DNA of 64,000 nt from Kalaharituber pfeilii (GCA_015179045.1 WHUZ01000136.1:1-64000), one strand, 5' to 3'. Counted from the stretch's first letter, positions 41,412-51,541 are shown. The notes: generated by a model from the sequence alone, not told the origin. Numbers and translations are program-made.

Positions 41412-42780
41412 TTTTTTTTTTTTTTTTTTTTATTTTCACATAACCCCGCTTGCAGCTGTTCGCCATGGCAGGGTCCCTGGACCGAGGTCCTTATGGCCCG
41501 GAGACAGGCACCTAAAAACAAACAACAACTCACTATATACACCGACATTCAAAAGGGAATAGAGGAAATAAACCCCATGAGACAACCCGCTATGCCGTCA
41601 AGTCCATTTCCTCCACCTCCCTCCCCTTCCCCTTTCTGTCCACCTTTGAATTTCTATCCCAGTCATACAGGCACGAATCGTACCACTTGCCTGACAACCT
41701 CACCTTCGCTGGTGTTTGGCTATCCGATTCCACCTCCCCTCCAGGTAGATGACAACCGAGCTAGCCTTCTTTCCATCCCTCCTCTCTTTCTTCACCAACC
41801 ATCTTGCCGCAACAATCTTTCCCATCCATGGGTTCGCATTCTCCATCCAATCTCTTACTTTCCCGAGTTTCTTTGTCACCGCAATTCCATGTACTACGAT
41901 CGCACGACCGGATTGCGGGAGTGTCCTTTCCTTTGGGATTGGCTTCGGAGATGGTGCTGGAGATGGTTTCTTGGACATTTTCTGCTTGGGGGGACTGGTA
42001 CTCTGTCCCCTTTCACTTTTTTGGACTGGAAAGCAGTGGACTTTGTTCGGCTTTTGGGTGATGCCACCGGAGGTCGGTCAGAATTGTCCCCTTCCGGGGG
42101 TGTGCTTGGCGGGATGTTCTGGGAGACAACTGCTGCATATGACAGCTTTGGTGGTTTCTCCGGGTCAGTTTGTGATTCCCCTTCCTTTGAGGGTTTCCTC
42201 AGGTGCATATTGTGTATTTCTGTGCATGACTCCGTCTTCACCGCTAGTGCAAGAGCAGCAATGACGCGATGCACACTCCTGATTTCACACAGGAACCTGT
42301 CTGTTGGTTCAAAGTTTGGTCTTGTCTTCTGGTCTTTTATGCAAGCATATATGTGTTCGATGACATCCCCACGGCATCAAGCATATCGGACATATTGACT
42401 CCGCCGAGCCGATCTGCGATAGACTTGTGCAGTGGGGCCTCGAGACGGGTGCTCTTGGCCAGAGTTGTTTTGGCACCTACGGGCATGTTTTTTGGTGCTG
42501 GGCTGCCCAATGCCATGAATCTATTGGTCGGATCCATGGTGGGAATGCCAAGAAGTCAGGGATGGTGGTGTGCTGGCAACGGAGTAAGGAGCTGAAAATT
42601 TCCTCAAAACTTAACCCCCAAGGGGGAAACTTGAGGAGTTGTGTTTTTGGAATAAAAATTAGATCTAAAGACTCAGCGCACTGAGAGCTTTCGATCTATG
42701 TAGGTTTCGCTGGGGGGACGCTGTGGTTGCGGAGTGGCTTCCGAGCGCTCGTCCTGTCGAAGTGGTTGTCGCTGAAGTCG
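41412..42780 (-). mobile_element. full-length family B half-LINE (1369 bp), 13-bp TSD
   Basis: TSD TGCAATCAGCTCT lies at 41399-41411 and 42781-42793. From the 5' side (42780, minus strand): leader with hairpin GATCGAAAGCTCTCAG.../GCTGAGTCTTTAGATC (about 42665-42700), a second hairpin around TTTCCCCCTTGGGGG (about 42620), ORF1, a long 3' UTR and the family B tail (41412-41475). No endonuclease, reverse transcriptase or RNase H is present. It needs a partner LINE for movement. Confidence 0.9.
41700..42540 (-). pseudogene. family B ORF1 (RRM-like C-terminal domain), frameshifted
   Basis: The frame starts near 42537 (MDPTNRFMALGSPAPKN), continues in another frame (KPPKLSYAAVVSQNIPPS, 41894-42274) and ends in a third at 41700 (AIVVHGIAVTKKLGKVRDWM, KASSVVIYLEG). 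The C-terminal VVHGIAV...ARWL...SSVVIYLE pattern matches family A ORF1, suggesting an RRM-like RNA-binding fold. PKLSYAAVV is typical of LINE ORF1 N-terminal halves. No gag knuckles follow. Confidence 0.75.
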
Positions 42781-43358
42781 TGCAATCAGCTCTATCACCC
42801 GCGCTAGGTCTGCGGTCCTTGCCTTGCCAGTTTTCCCTGCTTTCTGGACTGCACTGATAGCTGCCTGAGAGTCTGCCAGTAGTAGCACTTTTGCACTGCC
42901 ATCAACAGCTTCAAGGTCACCCTTCATTCCTGAGGCCTCGCCGTCCACACAGTTGCTTTTGTGCCTACCCACCGGGACCCTTCTGACTCACCTGCCACCA
43001 CCTGCCTCCAGCACGATCCGCCACCAACACCGCCTTCCTCACTGCGGCTGCCATCTGTGAAAATAGCCACCGAGTCACCCTTAGCCTCATTGATGGCCTT
43101 TTCCCATTTGGCTGGGGCGTCTTCCTTGCACAGCTTGAGGTCAATCCGTCAATGACCTCAATGTCTGCCTGCAGTAGGTGTACATCTCATCCCCAGAACA
43201 CTCTCTCCTCCTCATCGACCTCGAGAGTGCTGGCAATCTTTCCGGCTACCGACTCAAACCCATCATTTTTGTCTGTAGCAGGTATTCGGTATTCGAACTC
43301 ATTTTGCACTAGTGATAAATCGCTCAGGAGAATTCGCTCACTTCATTGGGATGTTTGA

Positions 43359-43398
43359 CGACCCTGCCATGGCGAACAGCTGCAAGCGGGGTTACGTG

Positions 43399-43429
<31 letters not shown>

Positions 43430-43432
43430 TAG
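43359..43432 (+). mobile_element. family B mini-insertion, TSD GGGATGTTTGA
   Basis: CGACCCTGCCATGGCGAACA, TGCAAGCGGGGTTACGTGAA, then an A-run. TSD GGGATGTTTGA on both sides. Confidence 0.9.
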
Positions 43433-43439
43433 GGATGTT

Positions 43440-43800
43440 TGATCGCTAGAGGAATAGAGGTGTACTTGGCACCAATGGTGAAAAAGAAATAGAGAAGCAA
43501 AGTGGCCTGGAACAAAGTACTTCATAATGTCATCAGACAATCGGAAAAGGAAATGGCCTCGTATTAGATGCCTCTGATGATTGAGAAGGGTCTTGAGAAG
43601 ACATGCTAACGTTCGCGAGCATGGAGAAGTTAACCAGCAACCATGATTATCCCTCCAATTGCTTTTAAAGACCCGAACGATGCAAAATCCGCCTATCTGG
43701 AAGCAGCCAAGTACTTGTCGGGTAAGTAATGGCTCAAACCTGTAAAGAAATTTGTACGGAGTAACAAGGTTCTCCAACTCCCACTGGCGAATAGAACGGA
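43440..43800 (-). CDS. hypothetical ORF fragment
   Basis: A minus-strand frame of about 115 codons (ENLVTPYKFLYRFEPLLT, then HLIRGHFLFRLSDDIMKYF) enters the family B insertion and loses its natural end there. Its composition looks protein-like (W, C, H spread evenly), but I recognise no family. The LINE insertion may have truncated a real gene. Confidence 0.35.
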
Positions 43801-43897
43801 ATTTCGACGTGTGAGAGAGTTTTAATCATGCACTACATTCATATATATCACCGAATTGATTGTTCATTCACAGTTTAGAATTTGTAAAAGTAAAATA

Positions 43898-43955
43898 TGT
43901 CGTCATAGCCCCTGGGGCGCTATACGAGTAATCAATCTATGGAATAAAAAAAAGT
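43898..43955 (+). mobile_element. family A 3' end, diverged
   Basis: CGTCATAGCCCCTGGGGCGC, TATACGAGTAATC and a short A-run. Confidence 0.75.
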
Positions 43956-43978
43956 GTAAGAGCTTTTGCGTATCAAGT

Positions 43979-44051
43979 TGCTCACACTGTGATTCGAACA
44001 CAGGATCTCGTCATTACTAGTGTCGCGCTTTACCAACTAAGCCATGCGAGC
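43979..44051 (-). tRNA. tRNA-Thr (anticodon AGU)
   Basis: Read on the minus strand, a 73-nt cloverleaf forms: acceptor GCTCGCA/TGTGAGC (one G-T pair), D arm with GCTTAGTTGGTAAAGC, anticodon loop CTAGTAA with AGT, T arm CTGTG-TTCGAAT-CACAG and discriminator A. A box TGGCTTAGTTGG and B box GTTCGAATC are good. A T-run (about 43950) downstream could stop polymerase III. One A-A mismatch in the anticodon stem leaves open a pseudogene. No intron. Confidence 0.88.
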
Positions 44052-44299
44052 AAGATTTAGTGACAAGGGAATAAAAAATTGAGTAAGGACCTTTTTGCAT
44101 GCGTTTTCGACCGACAACACATACTAAACTCACCCTATAGTCGTGGTGACCCCGTGCCACTACCAAACTTGCTATACTTCTTCAGCAAAGGTAAAGAGAG
44201 TACATAAAGATGAATAAGATCTCAGGTAGGATCATTGATACAGTACGTGGCCGCTCAGAGTTTGTCCGGCAGAGGATTTGCTATATACCAATTAGGTCA

Positions 44300-44598
44300 C
44301 ACTCATATCCAGAAACCACCGTCCATGTCCTACATGTCCTATCGGAGTGCAGAGTATGGAAAAGGAGGTGGCTAGGAGGCGAGGCGGATCTCCAGAGACC
44401 TTCGAGGAAGGAAGATGGCGACGCGCTAATTGAACTGTTGGTTTGGACGGGACTATAGGGATCACTATTCTTGAGACATCATTTCTTTTCCATAAGTTAT
44501 TTTCATTTTATCAGTCCACATGTACCTAGATATCGCCATAGTCCATAGGGCGGCAAGCGATTAATGACAGTAAAAAAAAAAAAAAAAAAAAAAAATCA
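44300..44598 (+). mobile_element. family A LINE 3' end, TSD TCACACTCATA
   Basis: ORF2 end (TTVHVLHVLSECRVWKRRW, then DALIELLVWTG, stop), 3' UTR, module and A-run. The TSD occurs just before 44300 and right after the A-run. Confidence 0.92.
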
Positions 44599-44979
44599 CA
44601 CTCATAGACTAAAAATTGAGTATGCGGAAGATAATTCACTATATTCTGCCACGCTGTGGCGTCAACTTGCGCCAACTTAAGAGCTATTTGCACTCATATG
44701 AATTTTTTTTTGTTTGGTATCCGGAAAACGCACAATACCGAGCTCAACGTTATGATACGTTGCGGACCAAGTTAGGATCCAATGCACTGTATTTAATGAC
44801 TGGAATCGTCTACCTTTATGTACTGAGTACATGAACGTGGTACTGAAGTTCTAGCCTGGCCACGGACATTGTTGGTTCACGAACAGACTAGGTTCCTGAG
44901 AAATACTTAGTGTTCCTGGGGGAACACCGTCTAGCCGGGAACATCCAGTCTAAGAAATGTATGTAGCTAGAGGTGCCTA

Positions 44980-45394
44980 CAGTAGACTCTCGATACTAAC
45001 ATGTCCGACATAAGAATATATTTGATATAAGGAATATTCTTAACTTTTCTGCTTAGTCACCATATATATTCTTATTGAGTGGAGACTAGGCCTATTAGAG
45101 TAAGCTTATCGATAAGAAATCCCGGGTCGTGCAACCAGACTAAGAAAACCCCAAGTTACGGCACCGAACAACCCTCCTCAACTCCTCTTAGCACTTTTCC
45201 GGACCTTAAGCTCGTTAGGTCTAGGTATCTTGTCTTTCGTGTACTTCCCTGAACCTGTTTTGCACCTCTCTTATATTACGCACCTTTCCCGTATCGCCTA
45301 CATCCTTTCCTGTACTTAGTTCTATATAAGAATATATTTGATATAAGAATATACCCCCCCTGCCCAATGACATTCTTATATTGAGAGTCTACTG
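44980..45394. mobile_element. pogo/Tc1-like MITE (415 bp), TA target
   Basis: CAGTAGACTCTCGATA at the left and its inverse near 45380-45394, with TA on both sides (44978-44979 and 45395-45396). CAGT...CTCTC ends and TA duplication fit pogo-type elements. TAAGAATATATTTGATATAA recurs inside. Confidence 0.85.
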
Positions 45395-45661
45395 TATATA
45401 TATCGCTTATGACTAAAGGTCGTAGTAAGCTACCACAACTATCTATGAGACAACAATGGTGCTATATACATCAAGATCATTACTCTCCTCCACCTGATTA
45501 GTACGATAAAGTACCAGTATTGCCTTTATGACAACAATTTGAACATGTAACTTGTTGGCATATACATTTGCAACGAGGAAAAGTACATGAGCCTGACATG
45601 AACATGAAGTATAATATTGATTAATGTTAGAAAGGCTTGCACTTATTCGATCTTGAGGCTT

Positions 45662-45712
45662 TTTTGTTTTTTTTTATGTCAATACTCGCATACCGCCCTA
45701 TGGGCTATGGCG
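45662..45712 (-). mobile_element. family A mini-insertion (51 bp)
   Basis: T-run plus ACTCGCATACCGCCCTATGG; TSD GATCTTGAGGCTT at 45649-45661 and 45713-45725. Confidence 0.93.
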
Positions 45713-46080
45713 GATCTTGAGGCTTGCTTTCTAGTACGCTTTCTAGTCCTTGGCTTAGTTCTAGTACCTTTTCTGCTACTGCTTCTGACATTTGTACAAT
45801 TGGTAGTACTTGTAATGCTGGTGCCGTTTCTGGTGCTAGTATTGATGCTGGTCTTGGTGTTTGTATGGATGCCGGTGGTTTTGCTGCTGTTGGCAGTATG
45901 GCAAGGGTATACTAACTACTCTATGTAGGCTAACATCCTTAGCATCAATGCAATCCCTATTATTTCCATAATTATATATCTAGAAATGGCGGAGGATTTC
46001 GGATATCTCTACCAATGTAGGTATGACCCTAAAATCTTCTTCAAATGTAAGAGAAATATCTATAGCACTTTTAGAATTTT

Positions 46081-46333
46081 TGTCAGGGTGACCCAACAAA
46101 GTATCAATGATAAGCGATGAGAGATGACGCATGATAATCACGCCATTCATAGTTATGATGGTGAAGAGAGAGAAGCTTGTTAGTTAGCACTCAATGTTAA
46201 ATAGAATAATGCAAATAACCGACACGCTGGACGCCTATATATAGAGGCCTCCACGGCCTCTATACAAAGGTCAAGTTCCAAGCGTTGTCCTAAGTTACAC
46301 CTACACTTCGCTGCAATCGCAGACACCGTAACA
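46081..46333 (-). mobile_element. solo LTR (253 bp), TSD ATTTT
   Basis: TGTCAGGGTG...CACCGTAACA with TSD ATTTT at 46076-46080 and 46334-46338. It is the inverse of the LTR at 20371. Confidence 0.93.
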
Positions 46334-46849
46334 ATTTTCACTAACAGAATATAGTTTACTGAATAGAAATTTGAAAAGCGCAGTAAAAAAAAAAAAGGTT
46401 TATTAAAATTAGACTCTAGTATTTGCACTAATACAGTAGTAGGAGCAGTTACTAGTAGTCAGTAGTGCTTTACCAGTAGCGATATGATAGTGGCGAGGAG
46501 GCAGGTAGCAACTTGTGTAGCGCGGCGACAGTGACAATATAGCAATGCAGTGGCAATGGGGCTGTGCTAGCGGGCAGTAACTGGTAATAGTGTCTCAGCC
46601 ATACTTGTCATGCACACAATATGGAGGTACCTACTGGTACTTGTGTTGGGGCGTTATTCCAGTCAGTTCACCAGTTTATTCAGGAGTCAGTCCATTCGCG
46701 AACAGACTAGTCGGTTCGTGAACCAACAATGTTCGTGGCCAGGCTAGGACACTTTCCCGAGGTCGATTATAACTTTTTTTCAATTGGTGCATACTGCTAC
46801 TTAGGTACTGGTATATATGTGCTGTGGCTGAGAAAGAACTAAACATTAG

Positions 46850-46892
46850 CACAGGGCGGCATGCGATCACTGATAAAAAAAAGAAAGAAAAA
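46850..46892 (+). mobile_element. smallest family A insertion (43 bp), 9-bp TSD
   Basis: Only CACAGGGCGGCATGCGATCA, CTGAT and an A-rich tail; TSD AAACATTAG at 46841-46849 and 46893-46901. The copy lacks even the left half of the terminal hairpin. Confidence 0.9.
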
Positions 46893-46904
46893 AAACATTA
46901 GACT

Positions 46905-47800
46905 GGACATTTGATATCTTAATTTCATTGTGTGCGTAATAGTTTGTATGATTCCAATGGACACGATTCAAGATAGTGATCCTTGTCAAATTCATAAAAT
47001 TTTTCCGGTCGCACCCACCAGTGCAAGGAACTATTACTCCCTTTTGAGCCTCAAAGTCAAAACATTACCTGTCGACAGGGCAACCAGACTAGTGGACCAG
47101 TGATCGCCAGGAAACCCTGTCACGAAGACAATGACACGCACCAATGGCCTTAACGCCAACGTCTAAGTCGGCACATCGCGCATCACTTACCACCTCTGTG
47201 ACCATTCCCGCTGCAATCATTATCCACGTTACCTGCCCACATGATATCTACCTACAATGCGTGGCAAGGCTAGAAATACAATAACTCTGCTTCGGAACCA
47301 ATTACAACACAAGAGCAGAAATTGTAGCAAAGTTCATCCGCTAACAACGTTCAATGTGCATGTCACCGATAGCTAAGCCCGGCGGCTGAGCCCTGCAACG
47401 AGACATGATAACGCCAGCCAAGCAGGGACAGAGGTTGGCACGGTTTCGTTAGGAGGATATCATTGATGTAATGAAGCAGACTGACCCGAATATTGCTGTA
47501 AAGCGACATAATAAGGCTAATATTGGAATATCAGTGCCACATTAATAAAGAGTATAGCGAGTGATAGTGACTTATTAGGGGCACTAGTAACAAATTTTAG
47601 GTGCAAGAAAGAGTGCTGATCATAAGCTTGCGTCCGAAGCCTCTGCTGCGCCCGAAGCCTCTGCTGCGCCCGTGGTGATGAAAATGCATCGCGCACATAT
47701 AAACCTTCCAATGACCCACACTGGCCATGTTTTAATGATGTCTATTAAGTACCTCGCTCTCTGGACACTTCGGCAGTAAAGACGTCAAGCATAACACCCT
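46905..47800. other. no supported gene
   Basis: Mixed-composition sequence with no long frame, repeat or transposon end that I can identify. A short direct repeat, CCTCTGCTGCGCCCG, lies near 47640-47675. It should contain the promoter of the gene at 47873. Confidence 0.4.
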
Positions 47801-47872
47801 GTGCATTTCGGTAGGGATTATTACTCGGATACTTACATCAAGAGGTTCAGGATTGGCAATCAGGAAAGAAAA

Positions 47873-48670
47873 ATGTCTCCTCGCTCCCCGCTGTCCCCCT
47901 TGCACCCTGGCAAGATTATTTCCTTGCTCATTTTCGGCAATATCTTCGCCTTCTGTGGCACACTAGATGAAACCCCACCTTTGCGGACAACTCCATATTT
48001 AAAAAACATCGGCAGCGGCGCCAGATATCACTCTAACGGGCGCTCTCCGAAACGCAAGCCAGCATGGAGATATTGGGATATATTTTCCTCAGCTTCTCGT
48101 TCTGCCAGATTCACACCGACTAGCGCATATGATACCCCGTTCTCAACGGTCTCTGGCGGTAACCCCAGCCCGTACATATACGAATCTGCCGAGTGCAGCC
48201 TAATTCACCCCGCAAATATCCTGTCCCCTGCAGTGTCCATCGGCCGACACGCGGATCTGTTTGCCAGCAACTCGATCATGGAGAGCAGGTGGCGATACCA
48301 TGTCATGGCGGCCAGAGATCCGAGCAAGAGATCTAGGAAGACGGCAGCACAGGTGAACAGGGGCCCAAGGGAGATCAAGTTTACAGGCATCTATCAGAAT
48401 GAATTGGTGCCGCAATACGTGCTGTCGAAGGGGAGGGCGCTGCCGCCAACGCATAGGCACAAAAGACATCTAGGGAAAGAGAGCGCGCGGCAAGTAGAGG
48501 CTGGGAGTGTGAGAAGTGGACCGCATCAAGGGCGCAATGGGGCCATGGCAGGGCAGTTGGAGCTGTATAGGTGGAACACAAGTGAACGGGATGCAGTGAG
48601 GAGGACTGCCAACAGTATTAACATGGGTGCTGTCATCAGGAAGCCGCACCATGCGCGAAGGTTCACATGA
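47873..48670 (+). CDS. hypothetical basic secreted protein, 265 aa
   Basis: I recognise no family. The ATG at 47873 starts MSPRSPLSPLHPGK followed by the hydrophobic IISLLIFGNIFAFCGTL, a plausible signal peptide with cleavage near the CG; an upstream in-frame ATG at 47801 would bury it, so I prefer the later start. The remainder is rich in Arg, Ser and Pro (SNGRSPKRKPAWRYWDIF, ARDPSKRSRKTAAQVNRG) with very few cysteines. The frame is intact to the stop at 48670, without introns, and is not part of a repeat I can see here, so it may be a live orphan gene, possibly an effector. Confidence 0.5.
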   Translation: MSPRSPLSPLHPGKIISLLIFGNIFAFCGTLDETPPLRTTPYLKNIGSGARYHSNGRSPKRKPAWRYWDIFSSASRSARFTPTSAYDTPFSTVSGGNPSPYIYESAECSLIHPANILSPAVSIGRHADLFASNSIMESRWRYHVMAARDPSKRSRKTAAQVNRGPREIKFTGIYQNELVPQYVLSKGRALPPTHRHKRHLGKESARQVEAGSVRSGPHQGRNGAMAGQLELYRWNTSERDAVRRTANSINMGAVIRKPHHARRFT

Positions 48671-49039
48671 TGCCTAGGAACTGCAAATATAGTAAGATCT
48701 CTAACACGCACCAGTTCTACTGGATTCAGCTTCTGTCTCAAGTAACTAGCGTCAAAATGCCAACGCCGTAGCTATGCAGTACTGAGGCTGTCATTTCATG
48801 AACTCCTCAGGCAGAGTTCCCCAACCCGGGCACTATACATGTGGAGTCATGCCTGGCTATATAGAAATTCGAGGCGTTCAGTAGTTATACAGTATGATAT
48901 GTCCCTGTTATAGCAAGTATATTTGCTCCTATCTCGGTGTGGATCTAATTATGGAATTTCTATAATTGAACGTTTTTTCGTTGATGGTTGGCAGAGTTTA
49001 GTGGATCTGTGGCAGTGGGTATGCGAAATGGCTTTAAGA
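48671..49039. other. no supported feature
   Basis: 3' flank of the secreted-protein gene; no gene or repeat seen. Confidence 0.4.
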
Positions 49040-49576
49040 AGTTTTTTTTTTTTTTTTTTTTTTTTTATATCATTACTCGCATGCCGCCCTATGGGCTATG
49101 ACGAGGTTTAGTTGCATGTAAAAAAAATAAAAAAATTTACTAAAGGAAATAAAAGAATTAACCAGATAACGTGTCAGGGTGAATTATAGCCGTCTAAGCG
49201 CCCACCCCCGAATCCATTGCCCAGTCCAAGATTTTTGTCAGGTCCTCGTCTTCATCTCCTGTAGGTCTGCACAGTCCTTCCATCCCCCTCGGGCATTTCC
49301 GTTTTCACACTCTGCATTGCGTTGGTACGTGTAGGGGGGTCTCATAGTCTTCCCCGCACCACCGGCATTCTGGGCCGTCGGCGGTGCCTATTTTGAATTT
49401 CCAGTGTCGCAGTCCTTTGCCCCCGATGATGCCGGCCAGGGTGGCGACTCTGTTCCCGAGCCGCTGTAGTGGTCTGTATGACAGGTCTAGTCTGTTCCTT
49501 TCTATGGCTCTTCTAGCTTTGAGCACGCCATAGTGCAGTCTACCCCGTCACCTCCCGGGGTGAGTCTTGGTCTCGC
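49040..49576 (-). mobile_element. family A LINE 3' part, minus strand
   Basis: T-run and module (49040-49108), 3' UTR, then ORF2 codons (LDLSYRPLQRLGNRVATL, DGPECRWCGEDYETPLHV) up to about 49530. The knuckle is intact. Confidence 0.85.
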
Positions 49577-49776
49577 TGTTGAGGACCACTCAATACGAGC
49601 CGGACAGGCGGAGGAAGTAGGCCGTATTGACCCCCGCATCACACACGAGATCCGCGGGCCCCACATGTATTTAGGCATCAGTTAGTTTTTGTTTTTTCTT
49701 CTCAAATATACACCTCGCCATAGCCCACAGGGCGGCATGCGAGTACTGAAATAAAAAAAAAAAAAAAAAAAAAAAA
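49577..49776 (+). mobile_element. half-LINE (family A) 3' fragment, TSD TTGGTCTCGCT
   Basis: The last ORF1 codons (RTTQYEPDRRRK, stop), the 3' UTR of the half-LINE type, module and A-run; the 11-bp TSD is perfect. Confidence 0.88.
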
Positions 49777-50054
49777 TTGGTCTCGCTTCTGACACTTAAG
49801 GCTGAGACGGCCTTATATACCCCTTTCAGGGCCACTATGTGGATTGCGCCTTTGCACCTTAAGCCCCTTCGCTAAGCTTCCGCTCCCTTGAGAACCAACT
49901 GCCGATAACTACACCCGCCGAGTTGCAGTCCATGCCCTCACCTATGCCCAGTGGCATTTCGACTCCTAGGCCCCCCACAGGACTCGAAGCACAGGTCTAA
50001 CATTTCATGACTAGAGGTTCTGTAGCATAGCGGTGAGTGGTGATCCCGAAGCTT

Positions 50055-50812
50055 ACACGAAGCGACTACGAACGACGCAGAACTGCTGGCGATAAGCGAG
50101 GCGATGAGAAGGGAAGGGGAGATCATGATACTGACGGACTCGAGGGTCGCGATCACGAATCTACGCAAGATCGCAGCGGGGTCCCGACCCACCTCGGAGC
50201 GAGCCAGAAGGTGCGGGAGGCGTGGGAAGAAAGAATAAGGAGAGGGGAGGAAGACATAGCGGTAATGTGGGTGAAAGGTCACAAGGGAATCCCGGGGAAC
50301 GAAGAGGCGGCGAAGATAGGGACAGCATTACAGTACGAACCGGAGGTAGTGACGGAGCCAGGCATCATCCAGAAGGCGAGGAGGGAGAGGGCAGTCGAGA
50401 GAGACAAACTAGGGATGAACTACGGACCGCTCCAGAGAGTAGGACACGAGGTGTCGAAATTGGCGGGACTTTTGGGCCTCAAGGCGTGGAGGCATAGGAT
50501 AGGGAAGACGACGGACGTGGAGTGCAGATGGTGCGGGGAGGGGGAGGAGACGTTCGAGCACGTGATGGAGAAGTGTAGGGTGTGGAAGAGGAGGTGGCCA
50601 GGCGGGGAAGAGGAGATGCGGAGAGCGAAGAAGACGGAGGAAGGAGATCCGCTGAGGACGGTTCTAGACCTCCTGGGGGAGCCGGAGGAGGGGAAGTAGA
50701 CAGAGGGGGAGCAGATACAATGTAAGGAAGGGTATGCAGAGTAGATAGTACACCTCGCCATAGCCCGTAGGGCGGCAAGCGGGTAATGAAATAAAAAAAA
50801 AAACAAAAAAAA
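50055..50812 (+). mobile_element. family A LINE 3' part (758 bp), TSD GATCCCGAAGCTT
   Basis: TSD at 50042-50054 and 50813-50825. It encodes the C-terminal part of ORF2: RNase H (EIMILTDSRVAITNLRK, then after a frameshift near 50215 VMWVKGHKGIPGN) and the knuckle ECRWCGEGEETFEHVMEKC, stop at 50699. The 3' UTR and module follow. Confidence 0.92.
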
Positions 50813-50819
50813 GATCCCG

Positions 50820-51466
50820 AAGCTTTGAGCATTGAAACCGCTGGGACCGACACCGGCTTTAGAACCGTCCTGTCGAGCCCTCTAAGCCCCCGCACCTTAG
50901 AGACTGCCGCCCAGAATTTTTCAGGCTTCCTTCCGGCTACCAAGGCTAGTCCACTGCTCGATCAAACTTGTAGCTTTCCAGGCCCTCGAGTGTGATCTGA
51001 TTGCAGTTGTGACTACCATGGCCCAGTGTCTCGCCAGGTATCCTAATCCTAAAAGTAGTCCTCTTGGATAGAGGTGCACGTACTCTCAGTGACCAGTCCT
51101 CTACCCAACTAACGAATGGGTCTGCGGGAGAGCTCCAGCTATGCAAAGTCGGTGCTGCACATTCCGGACATCAGAATAGTGCCACACATTCTGGTGACGC
51201 CCAGCTATGCAAATCCATTCTGCCCTGGTTATGCACACCCAATCCTGCACATTCCTGTTACTCGACCTAGCCACTCCTGTGACTGCCCACGAGGGATGAC
51301 CTCTCACGCTAGCACTTGCACATTTGGGCCAGTTCGTTAACCTGGTAGCAGAGAGTCGGTTGGTTTTAGGAAGTATGTCCACGAAGGTTACTCCCTCTTC
51401 CCTTGGTTGGATCGCTCCCACCAGGGCTCCTTCGTGGGTGGCGGGCTCCGGCTTTGCCGGTCGCAC
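50820..51466 (-). other. unassigned antisense frames around a LINE insertion
   Basis: Minus-strand frames (RKPEKFWAAVSKVRGLRGL at 50820-50943; PFVSWVEDWSLRVRAPLS at 50946-51146; IQPREEGVTFVDILPKTN at 51101-51466) look protein-like. The first continued through the LINE target into ITTHRYATEPLVMKC. I recognise no family and there are stops between them. It could be a dead gene or an unknown retroelement. Confidence 0.3.
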
Positions 51467-51493
51467 CCGGCACTGGCTTTAGGGAGTGATATA

Positions 51494-51541
51494 TATTTTT
51501 TATATCATTACTCGCTGGCCACCTATAAGGCTATGGCGAGG
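51494..51541 (-). mobile_element. family A mini-insertion (48 bp), 13-bp TSD
   Basis: A short T-run plus ATTACTCGCTGGCCACCTAT; TSD AGGGAGTGATATA at 51481-51493 and 51542-51554. Confidence 0.9.

Larger units (their letters stand above)
40646..43360 (-). pseudogene. family B LINE ORF2 C-terminal half, split by three insertions
   Basis: The family B tail is at 40646-40706. The minus strand then gives the zinc knuckle CTCGEAWSAEHVVFRC (about 40960) and the end of RNase H, GIEGNEKADELAKEGAK (about 41190-41239). It resumes beyond the inserts at 42794 with RNase H codons VLLLADSQAAISAVQKA and, near 43030, TDGS-like sequence. Insertions are family A (about 41271-41360), a half-LINE (41412-42780) and family B (43359-43432). 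The reverse transcriptase part is missing. Confidence 0.8.
44848..46752. mobile_element. diverged relative of the TGT...ACA transposon (copy D)
   Basis: Inverted ends share CTAGCCTGGCCACG and ACATTGTTGGTTC; GTTCGCGAAC-type subterminal words recur. The interior near 46430-46670 resembles, inverted, the start of copies A and B (TACCTACTGGTACTTGT against ACAAGTACCACTAGGTACCT). No TSD is visible. It hosts a pogo-like MITE, a family A mini-insertion and a solo LTR. Confidence 0.65.

Noticed and set aside
41493..42398. 301-codon plus-strand ORF
   Set aside because: It is antisense to the family B half-LINE, whose ORF1 motifs and poly(A) side show that the minus strand is coding.
50015..50054. tRNA-like A box (TAGCATAGCGGT) with complementary GGTTCT/AGAACC flanks once the LINE at 50055 is removed
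   Set aside because: No B box (GTTCGAATC-like) and no plausible T or anticodon arm downstream; probably chance.
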